46,924 nucleotides of DNA from an uncultured Armatimonadota bacterium. GTDB taxonomy: Bacteria > Armatimonadota > Fimbriimonadia > Fimbriimonadales > Fimbriimonadaceae. A model generated the notes under the pieces. The model did not search any database. It worked only from the letters and a program-made list of their open reading frames with translations, and was not told the DNA's origin. A program made the translations under genes and the position numbers. Positions 1-7,688 of the stretch are shown here, piece by piece; positions within the stretch are counted from its first letter, which is position 1, and the number at the start of each line of letters is the position of its first letter. The DNA lies in assembly GCA_903833215.1 (NCBI GenBank), contig CAILEM010000135.1, forward strand, positions 1 through 46,924. The letters are read 5' to 3'.

Positions 1-51
1 CAGTACAACCCGGAATTTGAACTCGGCAGTAAACCTGCGACGATTCTTTAG
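1..51 (+). CDS. possible C-terminal end of a gene cut by the window edge
   Basis: Frame 1 is open from the first base to a TAG at 49-51 and encodes 16 residues (begins QYNPEFEL, ends ATIL). The composition is protein-like and a stem-loop follows at 75-96. Too short to identify or to be sure it is coding; the upstream sequence would decide. Confidence 0.25.
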   Translation, partial: QYNPEFELGSKPATIL

Positions 52-74
52 CTTTTCTGTAGGCACACTTACTC

Positions 75-96
75 CTAGGGGGTGATACCCCCTTAG
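75..96 (+). terminator. GC-rich stem-loop, possible terminator
   Basis: Five G (78-82) and five C (88-92) enclose the loop TGATA, and the stem is extended by CTA / TTAG with one bulged base. No T tract follows. It lies between the possible gene end at 51 and the convergent gene ending at 266, where a terminator would be expected. From 97 to 265 I see no gene. Confidence 0.35.
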
Positions 97-265
97 ACAG
101 GTGGCGAAAAACTCGGGATATTACAGAGAAGGGCTGGGCAATGCGATCGTCGGTTGAGCCCTTGTTGGCGAGTATGTCGGAGATGAACCTGAGCACGTAC
201 ACGTTCGGCTAAATATCGACCAGCAATTGGAAGCAAGTTCGACCTGTGTGAGATGAAGTTCTGCG

Positions 266-1162
266 CTACGACCGCGGTGCCAGCGTCACCGACAAGATTC
301 CGTCGACTATCGCAAGATCGGTGCCCTTCACCGGATAAATCGCCGACCCGTCGATCGCGTACATCCCCGACATAGAGCAAATCGCTCGTCCGGATGAATT
401 CTGAATCACCCCGTTCACCGGCGTCAGCCGGGCCAAATCAAGGTTAAGTCGGGCCACCAAATTCGACTTTGAAGGAAACGTCTTCGGTGTCGCAATCCCA
501 GGGTTATGAATCAAGATGACGCTCGGATCGGCCCGTCCATCGCCGGTAGTCCCATATCCGACGACCGTGACCCAGTGCCCCACCATCCGTCGGTACGTCC
601 CCGGCGTGGACCCCTTGGTGTAGTAGCCCATGTTCAGAAGCACTACCGTCCGAGGGTTCGCGAGCTGATCCGCGATCATTCCAAACAGGGGGACCTTGCC
701 GTAAACCTTGCCGTGAATCGTCGCCTCATTGGCTCGCCAGCCGGAATATCCAAGGCTCTCTACCTGGTACCCCGCCTGCGTAATATAGCGAACAAGCCCC
801 GTCGCCATCGCTGGAGTCGTGGTCCCATCGACGGGATCGGTACCCAAATAGTCGCTCGACGCCAAGGTCTTTACCAGCACATGAAGCGAATCGATCGTCC
901 CGGTTCCAGAAGGCAGCAGCTTCGGGTACCCATGCCCTATCAGCCAGGAAAACGCCATCGCAGCCGAGGTCGGCCCGCAATAAGACTGCCCCATCGTCCC
1001 GTAATCGACAACCCCCTGATACAAATAGTAAGTGCTGAACGTGCGGGCATAGGAGAATGGAGGAGTCTGCTCGCCGCTTGATGGAGATTGCCCAGGAGAA
1101 CGTGACCCTAGGGCGAAAACCGCGGATACCATGAAGCCGATCCGCCCCAGGTGGGGAACCAT
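266..1162 (-). CDS. secreted C39-type (papain-fold) cysteine protease-like protein
   Basis: 298 residues. Residues 1-25 resemble an export signal (hydrophobic MVSAVFALG). The catalytic pattern of the peptidase C39-like family is visible: Q59-S-Y-C62-G-P-T-S with Cys nucleophile and oxyanion Gln, then G-H196-W-V-T-V-V-G-Y, then H-N220-P-G. This suits a peptidase or a bacteriocin-processing-like fold acting outside the cytoplasm; no ABC exporter is attached, so it is not a bacteriocin transporter. The ATG at 1162 is preferred because a TATAAT box sits 5 nt upstream; Met11 (1132) is the alternative. The gene stands alone, downstream of the HepT fragment on the same strand. The substrate is unknown. 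Confidence 0.75.
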   Translation of the reverse strand: MVPHLGRIGFMVSAVFALGSRSPGQSPSSGEQTPPFSYARTFSTYYLYQGVVDYGTMGQSYCGPTSAAMAFSWLIGHGYPKLLPSGTGTIDSLHVLVKTLASSDYLGTDPVDGTTTPAMATGLVRYITQAGYQVESLGYSGWRANEATIHGKVYGKVPLFGMIADQLANPRTVVLLNMGYYTKGSTPGTYRRMVGHWVTVVGYGTTGDGRADPSVILIHNPGIATPKTFPSKSNLVARLNLDLARLTPVNGVIQNSSGRAICSMSGMYAIDGSAIYPVKGTDLAIVDGILSVTLAPRS

Positions 1163-1167
1163 GCCTG

Positions 1168-1173
1168 ATTATA
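1168..1173 (-). promoter_or_regulatory. TATAAT box 5 nt from the start codon of the C39-type gene
   Basis: Perfect -10 hexamer on the minus strand, followed by CAGGC and ATG. Transcription would start at or near the ATG, so the mRNA is probably leaderless. No convincing -35 is visible. Confidence 0.5.
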
Positions 1174-1211
1174 GGTCATGAGGAGGCATGTTCGAGGGCC
1201 CAAATGATCTG

Positions 1212-1563
1212 CTACGAATCTATTCCGTTTGAAAGGAGCTGACTGATGATTTCATGAAGCTCGTCCAGTTTGGTATGAGCAAGTTCAAATACAGCTTCAG
1301 GGTCGGCAACGTCGTAGCCATGAGCTAGGAGGTTTCGAAATCCGATGATTGCCCGGGCATCTGGGATCGACTCGAACACAATCGGTTCACGATCCCGGAT
1401 CCTAATTAATGCCTCGCCAATGATCATGAATTGCCGCTCGACCGCTGATTGCTTCTCCCAGTTGCCGAGAAATTGTTCGAGTGAGATACCCCGAAATCGT
1501 CGATCTGATAAGAGCACTTGCGCGTAACGCGTCGTCTAGGCCAGCTCTTGTATCAAGCCGCAT
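1212..1563 (-). pseudogene. hepT: HepT-like (DUF86) toxin RNase, interrupted by a 1-nt frameshift
   Basis: The 3' part (from the GTG at 1517) encodes a HepT core with the RX4HXY nuclease motif (R-NLLA-H-GY). Its N-terminal helix is missing from that frame but lies in another frame. ATG at 1563 starts MRLDTRAGLDDALRASALI and reads on to RSTISG, then loses the frame at four C on the plus strand (1489-1492). Removing one of these bases joins RSTISG to ISLEQFLGNW, restoring a full ~117-residue HepT. The restored start overlaps the end of the nucleotidyltransferase gene by 11 nt, as is usual in MNT/HepT operons. The toxin is thus probably inactivated here, or the base is a homopolymer sequencing error. 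HepT proteins are RNases held in check by the MNT partner, which AMPylates the toxin. Confidence 0.75.
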
Positions 1564-1870
1564 ACAATTCTCGAGCCTGGGCTTCCGCTGATTCTCTGAA
1601 GAATCGGTTTTTTGCCATCGCCCAGTTCACCACGTCAACTTTTCTGCCCAGCAGATCCTCCAAAGCAAGCTGAAGACCAACTAGTTGTTCTAGAGCAGGC
1701 AAAGATCTGCTCTCTTGAGCGTATTCCGCGAGGAAGTCGAAGTCACTTTTCTGGTCATCCCATTCGTCGGTCACAGCACTCCCGAATAGGCGAAGTCTCT
1801 TAACACAAAATCTGCGGCACAGATCTTCGATGTCAACTTTTTTATCTTCAAGTAGATCGATCGGCGACAT
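1553..1870 (-). CDS. mntA: MNT-type nucleotidyltransferase antitoxin (MntA-like)
   Basis: Start taken at ATG 1870 (MSPIDLLEDK), giving 105 residues. Upstream in-frame codons run into the tRNA gene and cannot be coding. The minimal nucleotidyltransferase signature G-S-x10-D-x-D is present (GSAVTDEWDDQKSDFDF), as is a later Asp in RKVDVV. In characterised pairs this enzyme transfers AMP to a Tyr of HepT and neutralises it. The stop codon lies inside the start of hepT. The gene begins 34 nt after the tRNA-Arg gene on the same strand, so it may be read from the tRNA promoter. No -10 box or Shine-Dalgarno stands close to the ATG. Confidence 0.8.
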   Translation of the reverse strand: MSPIDLLEDKKVDIEDLCRRFCVKRLRLFGSAVTDEWDDQKSDFDFLAEYAQESRSLPALEQLVGLQLALEDLLGRKVDVVNWAMAKNRFFRESAEAQARELYAA

Positions 1871-1904
1871 GGCTTGGTTCCATCTTCGAAGACTTAAGAA
1901 ATGT

Positions 1905-1980
<76 letters not shown>

Positions 1981-1990
1981 GTGCTGTTCT

Positions 1991-2025
1991 ATTTTATCCT
2001 CTTCTAAGGGTGCGAAGGGTAGGAT
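1991..2025. promoter_or_regulatory. divergent promoter region for tRNA-Arg (-) and GH20 (+)
   Basis: On the minus strand TAAAAT (1991-1996) lies 10 nt before the tRNA 5' end. On the plus strand TAGGAT (2020-2025) lies 9 nt before the GTG of the hexosaminidase gene. No clear -35 elements. Position and matches only. Confidence 0.35.
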
Positions 2026-2034
2026 TCGTTCATC

Positions 2035-4293
2035 GTGAACTTAGCAGCGCTCTTACTTCTTCCCTCGGGCCACATTGCTGCGGCGCCGAGTTTGCCTCCA
2101 GTGGTACCAAAGCCGGTGTCCATGCACGTGGGAACCGGCAGGGGATTTACGGTTTCGCGGAACACGCTCCTTGTCGACGAGAACGGAACGACCGCGTCCG
2201 CACTCCTCCAATCCTTGCTAAAACGCGGCGCTGGCTTCACGCTGAAGACCGCCAAACACGGCAATACACGCGGTGCCATCTCCCTCATCAAAGCCCCTAA
2301 AGGCGCGCTCCGGCAGGGCGAATACAAGCTGCACTCCGGTAGCGATGGCATCCGAATCTGGTTCGGAGACAAAGGTGGTGCAGTCTACGCAGTCCAGACT
2401 CTGCGCCAGTTGCTGCCCCAAGCCATCGAAGGACCAAAGCCATCTACAACCACCAAATGGTCGGTTCCAGCGATTGAGATCACCGACTATCCCCGGTTCT
2501 CGTGGCGCGGTATGCACCTCGACGTTTCACGTCATTTCTTCCAGCCATCATTCATCGAGAAATACCTCGACTACATATCGATGATGAAGATGAACGTGTT
2601 CCACTGGCACTTGGTGGATGACGGCGGTTGGCGAATTGAAATTGAGAAGTATCCCAAGCTCACCTCCGTTGGCGCGTGGCGGTACGGCATTACCACCGGT
2701 TGGGATCAAAGCAAGTTGAGCTATGGTGCCGAGGCGGGGGCCAAGTACGGCGGGTTCTACACCAAAGCTCAAGTTCGTGAGATCGTCAAATACGCCGCAG
2801 ACCGCGACATCAACGTGGTGCCAGAGATCGAAATGCCAGGCCATACGATGCCTGTCTTGGCGGCTTACCCGGACCTGATGTGCCAGAACCAACCGGCATC
2901 TGCCGTCTCAGGACAGCCAAGCTCTAACGTGTACTGCGTCGGCAATGAGAAGACGTTTGGATTTATCCAAGACGTGCTCGACGAAGTGATGGAGATGTTC
3001 CCGTCGAAGTGGATTCACATCGGCGGAGACGAAGTCGACAAGTCGTATTGGCATCGATGCTCGCTCTGCCAAGAGAAAATGAAGGCAGAGGGGTTGAAGA
3101 ATGAGGAATCGCTCCAGAGCTACTTCGTCAAGCGCATCGATAAGTACCTGGCTTCCAAAGGTCGTCGGCTGATGGGTTGGGATGAGATTCTTGAAGGAGG
3201 ACTCGCCCCAGGGGCAACGGTTATGTCGTGGCGCGGTATCGATGGCGGCATTGCCGCTGCGAAATCCGGGCATGACGTTGTGATGTCGCCGACCTCGCAT
3301 TGCTACTTCGACTTCGCCTATTCCGGTCAGTCAACAGAGCATGTTTACACGTTTGATCCGGTTCCGGCCGCACTTAATGCCACCCAAGCCAAGCACGTCC
3401 TTGGCGGACAGGCCAACGTTTGGACGGAGTGGATCCCTACTGAAGCTCGTGCTGAGTTCATGATTTGGCCGCGAATGGGGGCAATGGCCGAAACCCTATG
3501 GTCGCCCAAAGCTGGCCGTGACACCGGCGAATTCATGGGACGCGTTTCCTCGCTGTTCGGAAGGCTTGACCGACTTGGATCTAGCTACTTCCTGCCAGCT
3601 CCGCAGGTAGCAATGAGCGCCATCTTGTTCAAAGGCAAAGCCAAGGTTGAAGCGATTCAGGACAAGCAAATGCCGGGCAAGCTGCACTACTCCATCGATG
3701 GCACGGTGCCCACCCTAAAGTCGCCGCTGTATACGAAGCCGGTGACGGTCACCAAAGCTGCATCCATTCGCTTCGCGTATCTGACTCCTTCCGGAAAGCC
3801 GGGCGATATCGCTCAAGTGGACTGTCTGCCGGCCCACACCGAGAAGGTTGCCAATGTCCAGAACGGTTGGAAAGCCGCTTACTACGAAGGCTCGTGGACG
3901 GCGGTGCCGAATTTCGCGAAGTTGAAACCGGTGATCTCCGGGTTTATGAATCGGATCGGCTTTGACATTCGCCATCACGATGAGAACTTCGCCCTCGACC
4001 TCAACGGTTACTTCAAGGCACCTAAAGACGGCGTCTATCACTTCGAGATTTCGAGTGACGACGGTTCCATTCTTAAGGTCGGTGGTGCGACCGTCATCAA
4101 TCATGATGGTTCGCACGGTGGGACGATGAAGGATGGCAACGTGTGGCTACCGAAGGGCTGGCACAAGATCGAAATCGGCTACTACCAGGGAAGTGGGGCT
4201 TACAGCCTGAGCTTGGCGGTAAAGGTCCCCGGCACCAGCAAAATAGCCAAGGCAGATTCATTTGTGTATTCCCACGGGCCGGGTCGGGATTAG
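2035..4293 (+). CDS. secreted beta-N-acetylhexosaminidase, GH20, with PA14-like C-terminus
   Basis: 752 residues from GTG (an in-frame TAG at 2020 excludes an earlier start). A signal peptide (MNLAALLLLPSGHIAAA) is followed by a GH20b-like domain (~20-140), the GH20 TIM barrel (~150-500) with the catalytic pair D332-E333 in HIGGDEVD and HWHLVDDGGW, then a chitobiase-C/fibronectin-like segment (KLHYSIDGTVPT, ~550-590), and a PA14-type carbohydrate-binding fold (~610-745; DGVYHFEISSDDGS). It releases terminal GlcNAc/GalNAc from chitin oligomers, glycoproteins or peptidoglycan fragments by substrate-assisted hydrolysis, outside the cytoplasm. Single-gene unit; the lut operon follows. Confidence 0.93.
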   Translation: MNLAALLLLPSGHIAAAPSLPPVVPKPVSMHVGTGRGFTVSRNTLLVDENGTTASALLQSLLKRGAGFTLKTAKHGNTRGAISLIKAPKGALRQGEYKLHSGSDGIRIWFGDKGGAVYAVQTLRQLLPQAIEGPKPSTTTKWSVPAIEITDYPRFSWRGMHLDVSRHFFQPSFIEKYLDYISMMKMNVFHWHLVDDGGWRIEIEKYPKLTSVGAWRYGITTGWDQSKLSYGAEAGAKYGGFYTKAQVREIVKYAADRDINVVPEIEMPGHTMPVLAAYPDLMCQNQPASAVSGQPSSNVYCVGNEKTFGFIQDVLDEVMEMFPSKWIHIGGDEVDKSYWHRCSLCQEKMKAEGLKNEESLQSYFVKRIDKYLASKGRRLMGWDEILEGGLAPGATVMSWRGIDGGIAAAKSGHDVVMSPTSHCYFDFAYSGQSTEHVYTFDPVPAALNATQAKHVLGGQANVWTEWIPTEARAEFMIWPRMGAMAETLWSPKAGRDTGEFMGRVSSLFGRLDRLGSSYFLPAPQVAMSAILFKGKAKVEAIQDKQMPGKLHYSIDGTVPTLKSPLYTKPVTVTKAASIRFAYLTPSGKPGDIAQVDCLPAHTEKVANVQNGWKAAYYEGSWTAVPNFAKLKPVISGFMNRIGFDIRHHDENFALDLNGYFKAPKDGVYHFEISSDDGSILKVGGATVINHDGSHGGTMKDGNVWLPKGWHKIEIGYYQGSGAYSLSLAVKVPGTSKIAKADSFVYSHGPGRD

Positions 4294-4337
4294 TTAGTCG
4301 CATAAAAGCGTTAGAAGACGGTTAAGAAGGATGGGGG

Positions 4338-4343
4338 TAGCAT
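4338..4343 (+). promoter_or_regulatory. TAGCAT box 6 nt before GTG of lutA
   Basis: TAnnnT box followed by GCCAGT and GTG (4350), matching the spacing seen at other genes here. It favours the longer LutA start over the internal GTG 4416 or ATG 4425. Confidence 0.35.
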
Positions 4344-4349
4344 GCCAGT

Positions 4350-5126
4350 GTGCCCCCAGACAGCAACGTAGCTAAAAAATCGGATAGTCCCGTCCGAGTT
4401 GAAGCCCGCCACCGGGTGAGGCTGATGCTTACGTGCCTTTGTGATATCTACTTCGGCGAAGTAGGTATCTCTACCGTTAAAATTCTGGAGCATCTCAACT
4501 GCGAAGTTTTGTTCGACAAGGAGCAAACATGCTGCGGGCAGCCCCCTTATAACGCAGGGGACTGGAGTGCAGCTCGACAAGTTGCGGGCCTTACCATGCG
4601 CGCCCTTTTGGAGTCGGAAGACCCCGTCGTGATGCCGAGCGCCTCGTGCGCCGCGATGATTCGCGAGGGATATCCGGTGCTATACGAAGGCATGATGCAC
4701 CCCGAAGTCTTTGAACTCGGGGAGTTCCTCGTCCATCAACTTAAAATTCGCTCTTGGCCGGTCACGACGGCAAACCCGCCCGCAAAGAGGCGTGTCGCTT
4801 TCCACCGTGCATGCCACGGCCGCGGAATTGGTTTAACCAACGAGCAGGAAATGCTTGTTGGCAGTTTGCCATGGATCCAGTTGGTTCGCATCGCACAGGG
4901 CGAACAGTGCTGCGGTTTCGGTGGAGCTTTCTGCGCAACGCACGGGGCGATATCGGCCGGCATTGGCATGGAGAAACTGCACAACATCATGAAAGCCGGG
5001 GCCGAGGAGATCGTCAGCGGAGACATGGGGTGCTTACTGCACCTCGACGGACTGATCAAGAAGAATAAGTTGCCCTTGCGGACTCGTCATTTTGCCGAAT
5101 TGTTGGCTGAGGCGATCGCTCCATGA
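4350..5126 (+). CDS. lutA: LutA-like Fe-S oxidoreductase subunit (lactate utilisation)
   Basis: Two cysteine-rich CCG domains: TCCGQPPYNAGD, with its partner near CLCDIYFGEVG, and the second pair CHGRGIG ... QCCGFGGAFC. These bind an Fe-S cluster in the heterodisulfide-reductase D/LutA family. LutABC together oxidise L-lactate to pyruvate in the cytoplasm with an external electron acceptor. Family members normally begin just before the TCL motif, which here would be GTG 4416; the GTG at 4350 adds 22 residues but has a -10 box at leaderless distance. The stop overlaps the lutB start (ATGA). Confidence 0.9.
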   Translation: MPPDSNVAKKSDSPVRVEARHRVRLMLTCLCDIYFGEVGISTVKILEHLNCEVLFDKEQTCCGQPPYNAGDWSAARQVAGLTMRALLESEDPVVMPSASCAAMIREGYPVLYEGMMHPEVFELGEFLVHQLKIRSWPVTTANPPAKRRVAFHRACHGRGIGLTNEQEMLVGSLPWIQLVRIAQGEQCCGFGGAFCATHGAISAGIGMEKLHNIMKAGAEEIVSGDMGCLLHLDGLIKKNKLPLRTRHFAELLAEAIAP

Positions 5127-6502
5127 AAGCGAAACCTGTAAACCATCCCGCCGTCGAAGCGTTCGCGCGTCAACTTGCCGAGACCACCCGAGATAGCGTG
5201 CGCGCTACGTCGGTGAAGGTTATCGAATCCCGCAAGGCGAGGCTCGTGGATGCTTTTCCTGACCTTGAAGCGACCCGAACTCAAGCGTCTCAGATCAAAG
5301 ATTTCGTCCTCGCGAATATCTCGAATCTCCTCTCGCAGCTGGAAATGAAGTGCCGACTCAACGGAGTCCAAGTTCATTGGGCAAAAGATGCAGAATCGGC
5401 ACGAAAGATCATCCTAGACATCTGTAAAGAGGCAGCTCCAGATGGCGGAACCATTGTTAAAGCAAAGTCGATGGCGACGGAGGAGATCCACCTCAACAAG
5501 CACCTTATCGACGTTGGCTACAACGTCGTCGAGACGGATTTAGGTGAATTCGTCGTCCAGATCGACAACGACACACCAAGTCATATCGTGGCTCCCATCA
5601 TTCACAAGAACCGTCGTGAGGTTGCAAAGAGTTTTGAGCGAGAGGGGCTCGGACCCTACACCGAGAGTCCCGAGCAACTTGCCGCGCAAGCACGAAAGCA
5701 TTTGAGAGAGAGGTTTGTCGAAGCGAAGATTGGCATCAGCGGTGTCAATTTTGCCATCGCGGAAAGTGGTCGCTTGGTACTCGTCGAGAACGAAGGGAAC
5801 AGTCGTCTTTCAACCACAGCACCTGATACGCATATCGCGATCATGGGGCTCGAAAAGCTTCTTCCGAGTGAAGCGGACCTGCCGCTGTTTCTCAAGCTTT
5901 TAGCTGGCTCGGCCACCGGGCAGAGGATGACCGTCTATACCCATCTCATCTCCGGTCCTCGCCGCAAAGATGAAGACGACGGACCGACAGCAGTTCACCT
6001 CGTCATCCTGGATAACGGCAGATCAAAGGTGCTCAACGGGCCCTACAAGGACATCCTGAAGTGCATCCGATGTGGTGCATGTTCTTATGTCTGTCCGGTG
6101 TATCGGCAGGTGAGTGGCCACGCCTATAGCCACGTCTATTCTGGCCCGCTCGGCGCGGTTCTGGCCCCTGCCTTGGAAGGCATAGAGGCGCTTCCGGAGT
6201 TGGCAAAGGCCTCAACTCTCTGTGGAGCATGCGAGGAAGTTTGTCCTGTAAAGATTCCGATTCCGAGAATGCTGTTGCAGCTCCGTGATGAGGCGATGCG
6301 AAAGGGCGTTGCCGAAAACCCCATTCCGTGGACACTCTTCACCTTTGGTGCCACCAGCGGGCTTCGATGGCGTACGGGCTTAAAGATGCTTCCCATGGCA
6401 CGGATAGCAAAGCATCCGCTCAAGGATGGTTGGACAGAATTTCGTGAACTTCCAAAGAAAGAAGGTCGAGATTTTAGGAAGTGGTGGAATGGCAGATCGT
6501 GA
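5123..6502 (+). CDS. lutB: LutB-like iron-sulfur protein (lactate utilisation)
   Basis: 459 residues. An N-terminal DUF162/LUD domain (~60-300) is followed by a two-cluster ferredoxin segment (CIRCGACSYVCP and CGACEEVCP, ~310-385) and a C-terminal tail typical of LutB. It probably passes electrons between the lactate-oxidising site and the LutA Fe-S centre. It starts at the ATGA overlap with lutA, implying translational coupling, and its end overlaps lutC. Confidence 0.95.
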   Translation: MKAKPVNHPAVEAFARQLAETTRDSVRATSVKVIESRKARLVDAFPDLEATRTQASQIKDFVLANISNLLSQLEMKCRLNGVQVHWAKDAESARKIILDICKEAAPDGGTIVKAKSMATEEIHLNKHLIDVGYNVVETDLGEFVVQIDNDTPSHIVAPIIHKNRREVAKSFEREGLGPYTESPEQLAAQARKHLRERFVEAKIGISGVNFAIAESGRLVLVENEGNSRLSTTAPDTHIAIMGLEKLLPSEADLPLFLKLLAGSATGQRMTVYTHLISGPRRKDEDDGPTAVHLVILDNGRSKVLNGPYKDILKCIRCGACSYVCPVYRQVSGHAYSHVYSGPLGAVLAPALEGIEALPELAKASTLCGACEEVCPVKIPIPRMLLQLRDEAMRKGVAENPIPWTLFTFGATSGLRWRTGLKMLPMARIAKHPLKDGWTEFRELPKKEGRDFRKWWNGRS

Positions 6503-7025
6503 CGACATCCTCAATGCCTTGCCCCAAACTGGGAAAAAGGCACGGGTTCCGGTACCGGCACCACCGTTGCCATCACTCACGTCGGATGCGATGTGGCAGA
6601 TCTTTGGTGCCCGACTTGAAGAGCTTGGCGGACGCCTCGGCACCCTTGAAGATGTTGAGGTCATCCTTTCTCGGCCCCACGTCATCGACCAAGAGTCGGC
6701 GACGAGGCTCGGAAGACAACCGGGTGGAGTGCCGATATGGGAAGCCGAGGTGGGAGTTACGACCGCCGATCTCGCCGTTGCCGAAATTGGCTCGCTCTTG
6801 ATCTCAACTGGTCCAGGGCGGCCGCGAATGGCTAGTTTGAGCCCAGTCGTTCACGTCGTCGTTATGCCGAAAGAACGCATCGTGGCAACGCTAGAAGAGG
6901 CTTTTGCGCGATTGAGCGACCGCTCCACTGTGATGATTACGGGGCCAAGCCGCACCGCAGACATCGAGCACGTCCTTGTCCGAGGGGTCCACGGACCAGG
7001 CGATATCGTGGTTGTGCCCGTTTAG
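6489..7025 (+). CDS. lutC: LutC-like LUD-domain protein (lactate utilisation)
   Basis: Start taken at ATG 6489 (MADRDDILNALPQ), 178 residues, overlapping the lutB end by 14 nt. An in-frame ATG at 6426 exists but would add 21 residues read within lutB. The LUD domain shows ADLAVAEIGSLLIST and ITGPSRTADIEHVLVRGVHGP, the typical LutC core. Third gene of the lactate operon. No lactate permease gene lies beside it. Confidence 0.93.
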   Translation: MADRDDILNALPQTGKKARVPVPAPPLPSLTSDAMWQIFGARLEELGGRLGTLEDVEVILSRPHVIDQESATRLGRQPGGVPIWEAEVGVTTADLAVAEIGSLLISTGPGRPRMASLSPVVHVVVMPKERIVATLEEAFARLSDRSTVMITGPSRTADIEHVLVRGVHGPGDIVVVPV

Positions 7026-7040
7026 GCGCGAAACCTTGGC

Positions 7041-7613
7041 TTAGTAGCGGACGCCGAGCGTTAGGAATATTTCGTTTTGCCCGAAATTGGGGTGGTTGGT
7101 GCCCGCATTCGAAATATGCAAATAACGCAGCCCGATCAGGAATTCCTTAGATCCATCTCGGAATACGCCACCGAGCCCTAGGACAGGCGTTGAGTTAAGC
7201 CTCGTGTCCAGATCGAGTGTTGGGCGATTCGCGAACTGCATACCCCATCCGAGGTCCACGTAGACTCCATTGCCCTGCTGGTCCATCGGCCAGCGCCACC
7301 GCGCGTATCCCAGGCCTCCAGTTGCCAGTGTTGAGTTCGGCGGGAAGCCAGATCCACCGGATTGGGTGTGGTCGACGTAGCCTTCGTAAACCAACTGCGC
7401 CGGAATATGTCCCAACTGAAATCGCTTTTCGGGTTTGCCGTAGGCATACGACAAGCCCCCGCCGAAACGACTATCCTCACTCCCGAAAATAAGCTCGCTT
7501 CGCCCAAAGAAACCCATGAAATAGTGGGATGACTTGGTCAGCGGATCGGGATCATCGGCCTTGGCTAAGTGGACGCTGAGCGCAGATACGAGGACGGCAA
7601 GGGCTAATTTCAT
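7041..7613 (-). CDS. PagL-like lipid A 3-O-deacylase (acyloxyacyl hydrolase family)
   Basis: 190 residues from ATG 7613; the longer frame from a TTG at 7682 would run into the der start region. A signal peptide (MKLALAVLVSALSVHLAKA) precedes an 8-strand beta-barrel-like sequence of alternating residues. The C-terminal RYLHISNAGTNHPNFGQN carries the PagL catalytic His-Ser pair and the NxGxN tail, and the protein ends in Tyr after a final beta-strand, like outer-membrane proteins. It would remove the 3-position acyl chain of lipid A, implying an LPS-bearing outer membrane. Convergent with lutC (15 nt apart), divergent from der. Confidence 0.8.
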   Translation of the reverse strand: MKLALAVLVSALSVHLAKADDPDPLTKSSHYFMGFFGRSELIFGSEDSRFGGGLSYAYGKPEKRFQLGHIPAQLVYEGYVDHTQSGGSGFPPNSTLATGGLGYARWRWPMDQQGNGVYVDLGWGMQFANRPTLDLDTRLNSTPVLGLGGVFRDGSKEFLIGLRYLHISNAGTNHPNFGQNEIFLTLGVRY

Positions 7614-7632
7614 AGTAGGAAGAGGTTCAAAC

Positions 7633-7646
7633 GGAGCCGAGGCTCC
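7633..7646. promoter_or_regulatory. inverted repeat between pagL-like gene and der
   Basis: GGAGCC-GA-GGCTCC, a 14-bp near-perfect palindrome 20 nt upstream of the pagL-like ATG, within the divergent spacer. It could be an operator or a 5' UTR hairpin. TACAGT at 7668-7673 (plus strand), 15 nt before der, is the best -10 candidate for der. Confidence 0.3.
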
Positions 7647-7688
7647 CGGACATGATGCAAGATCAGGTACAGTCCGACGCAAGCCCCC

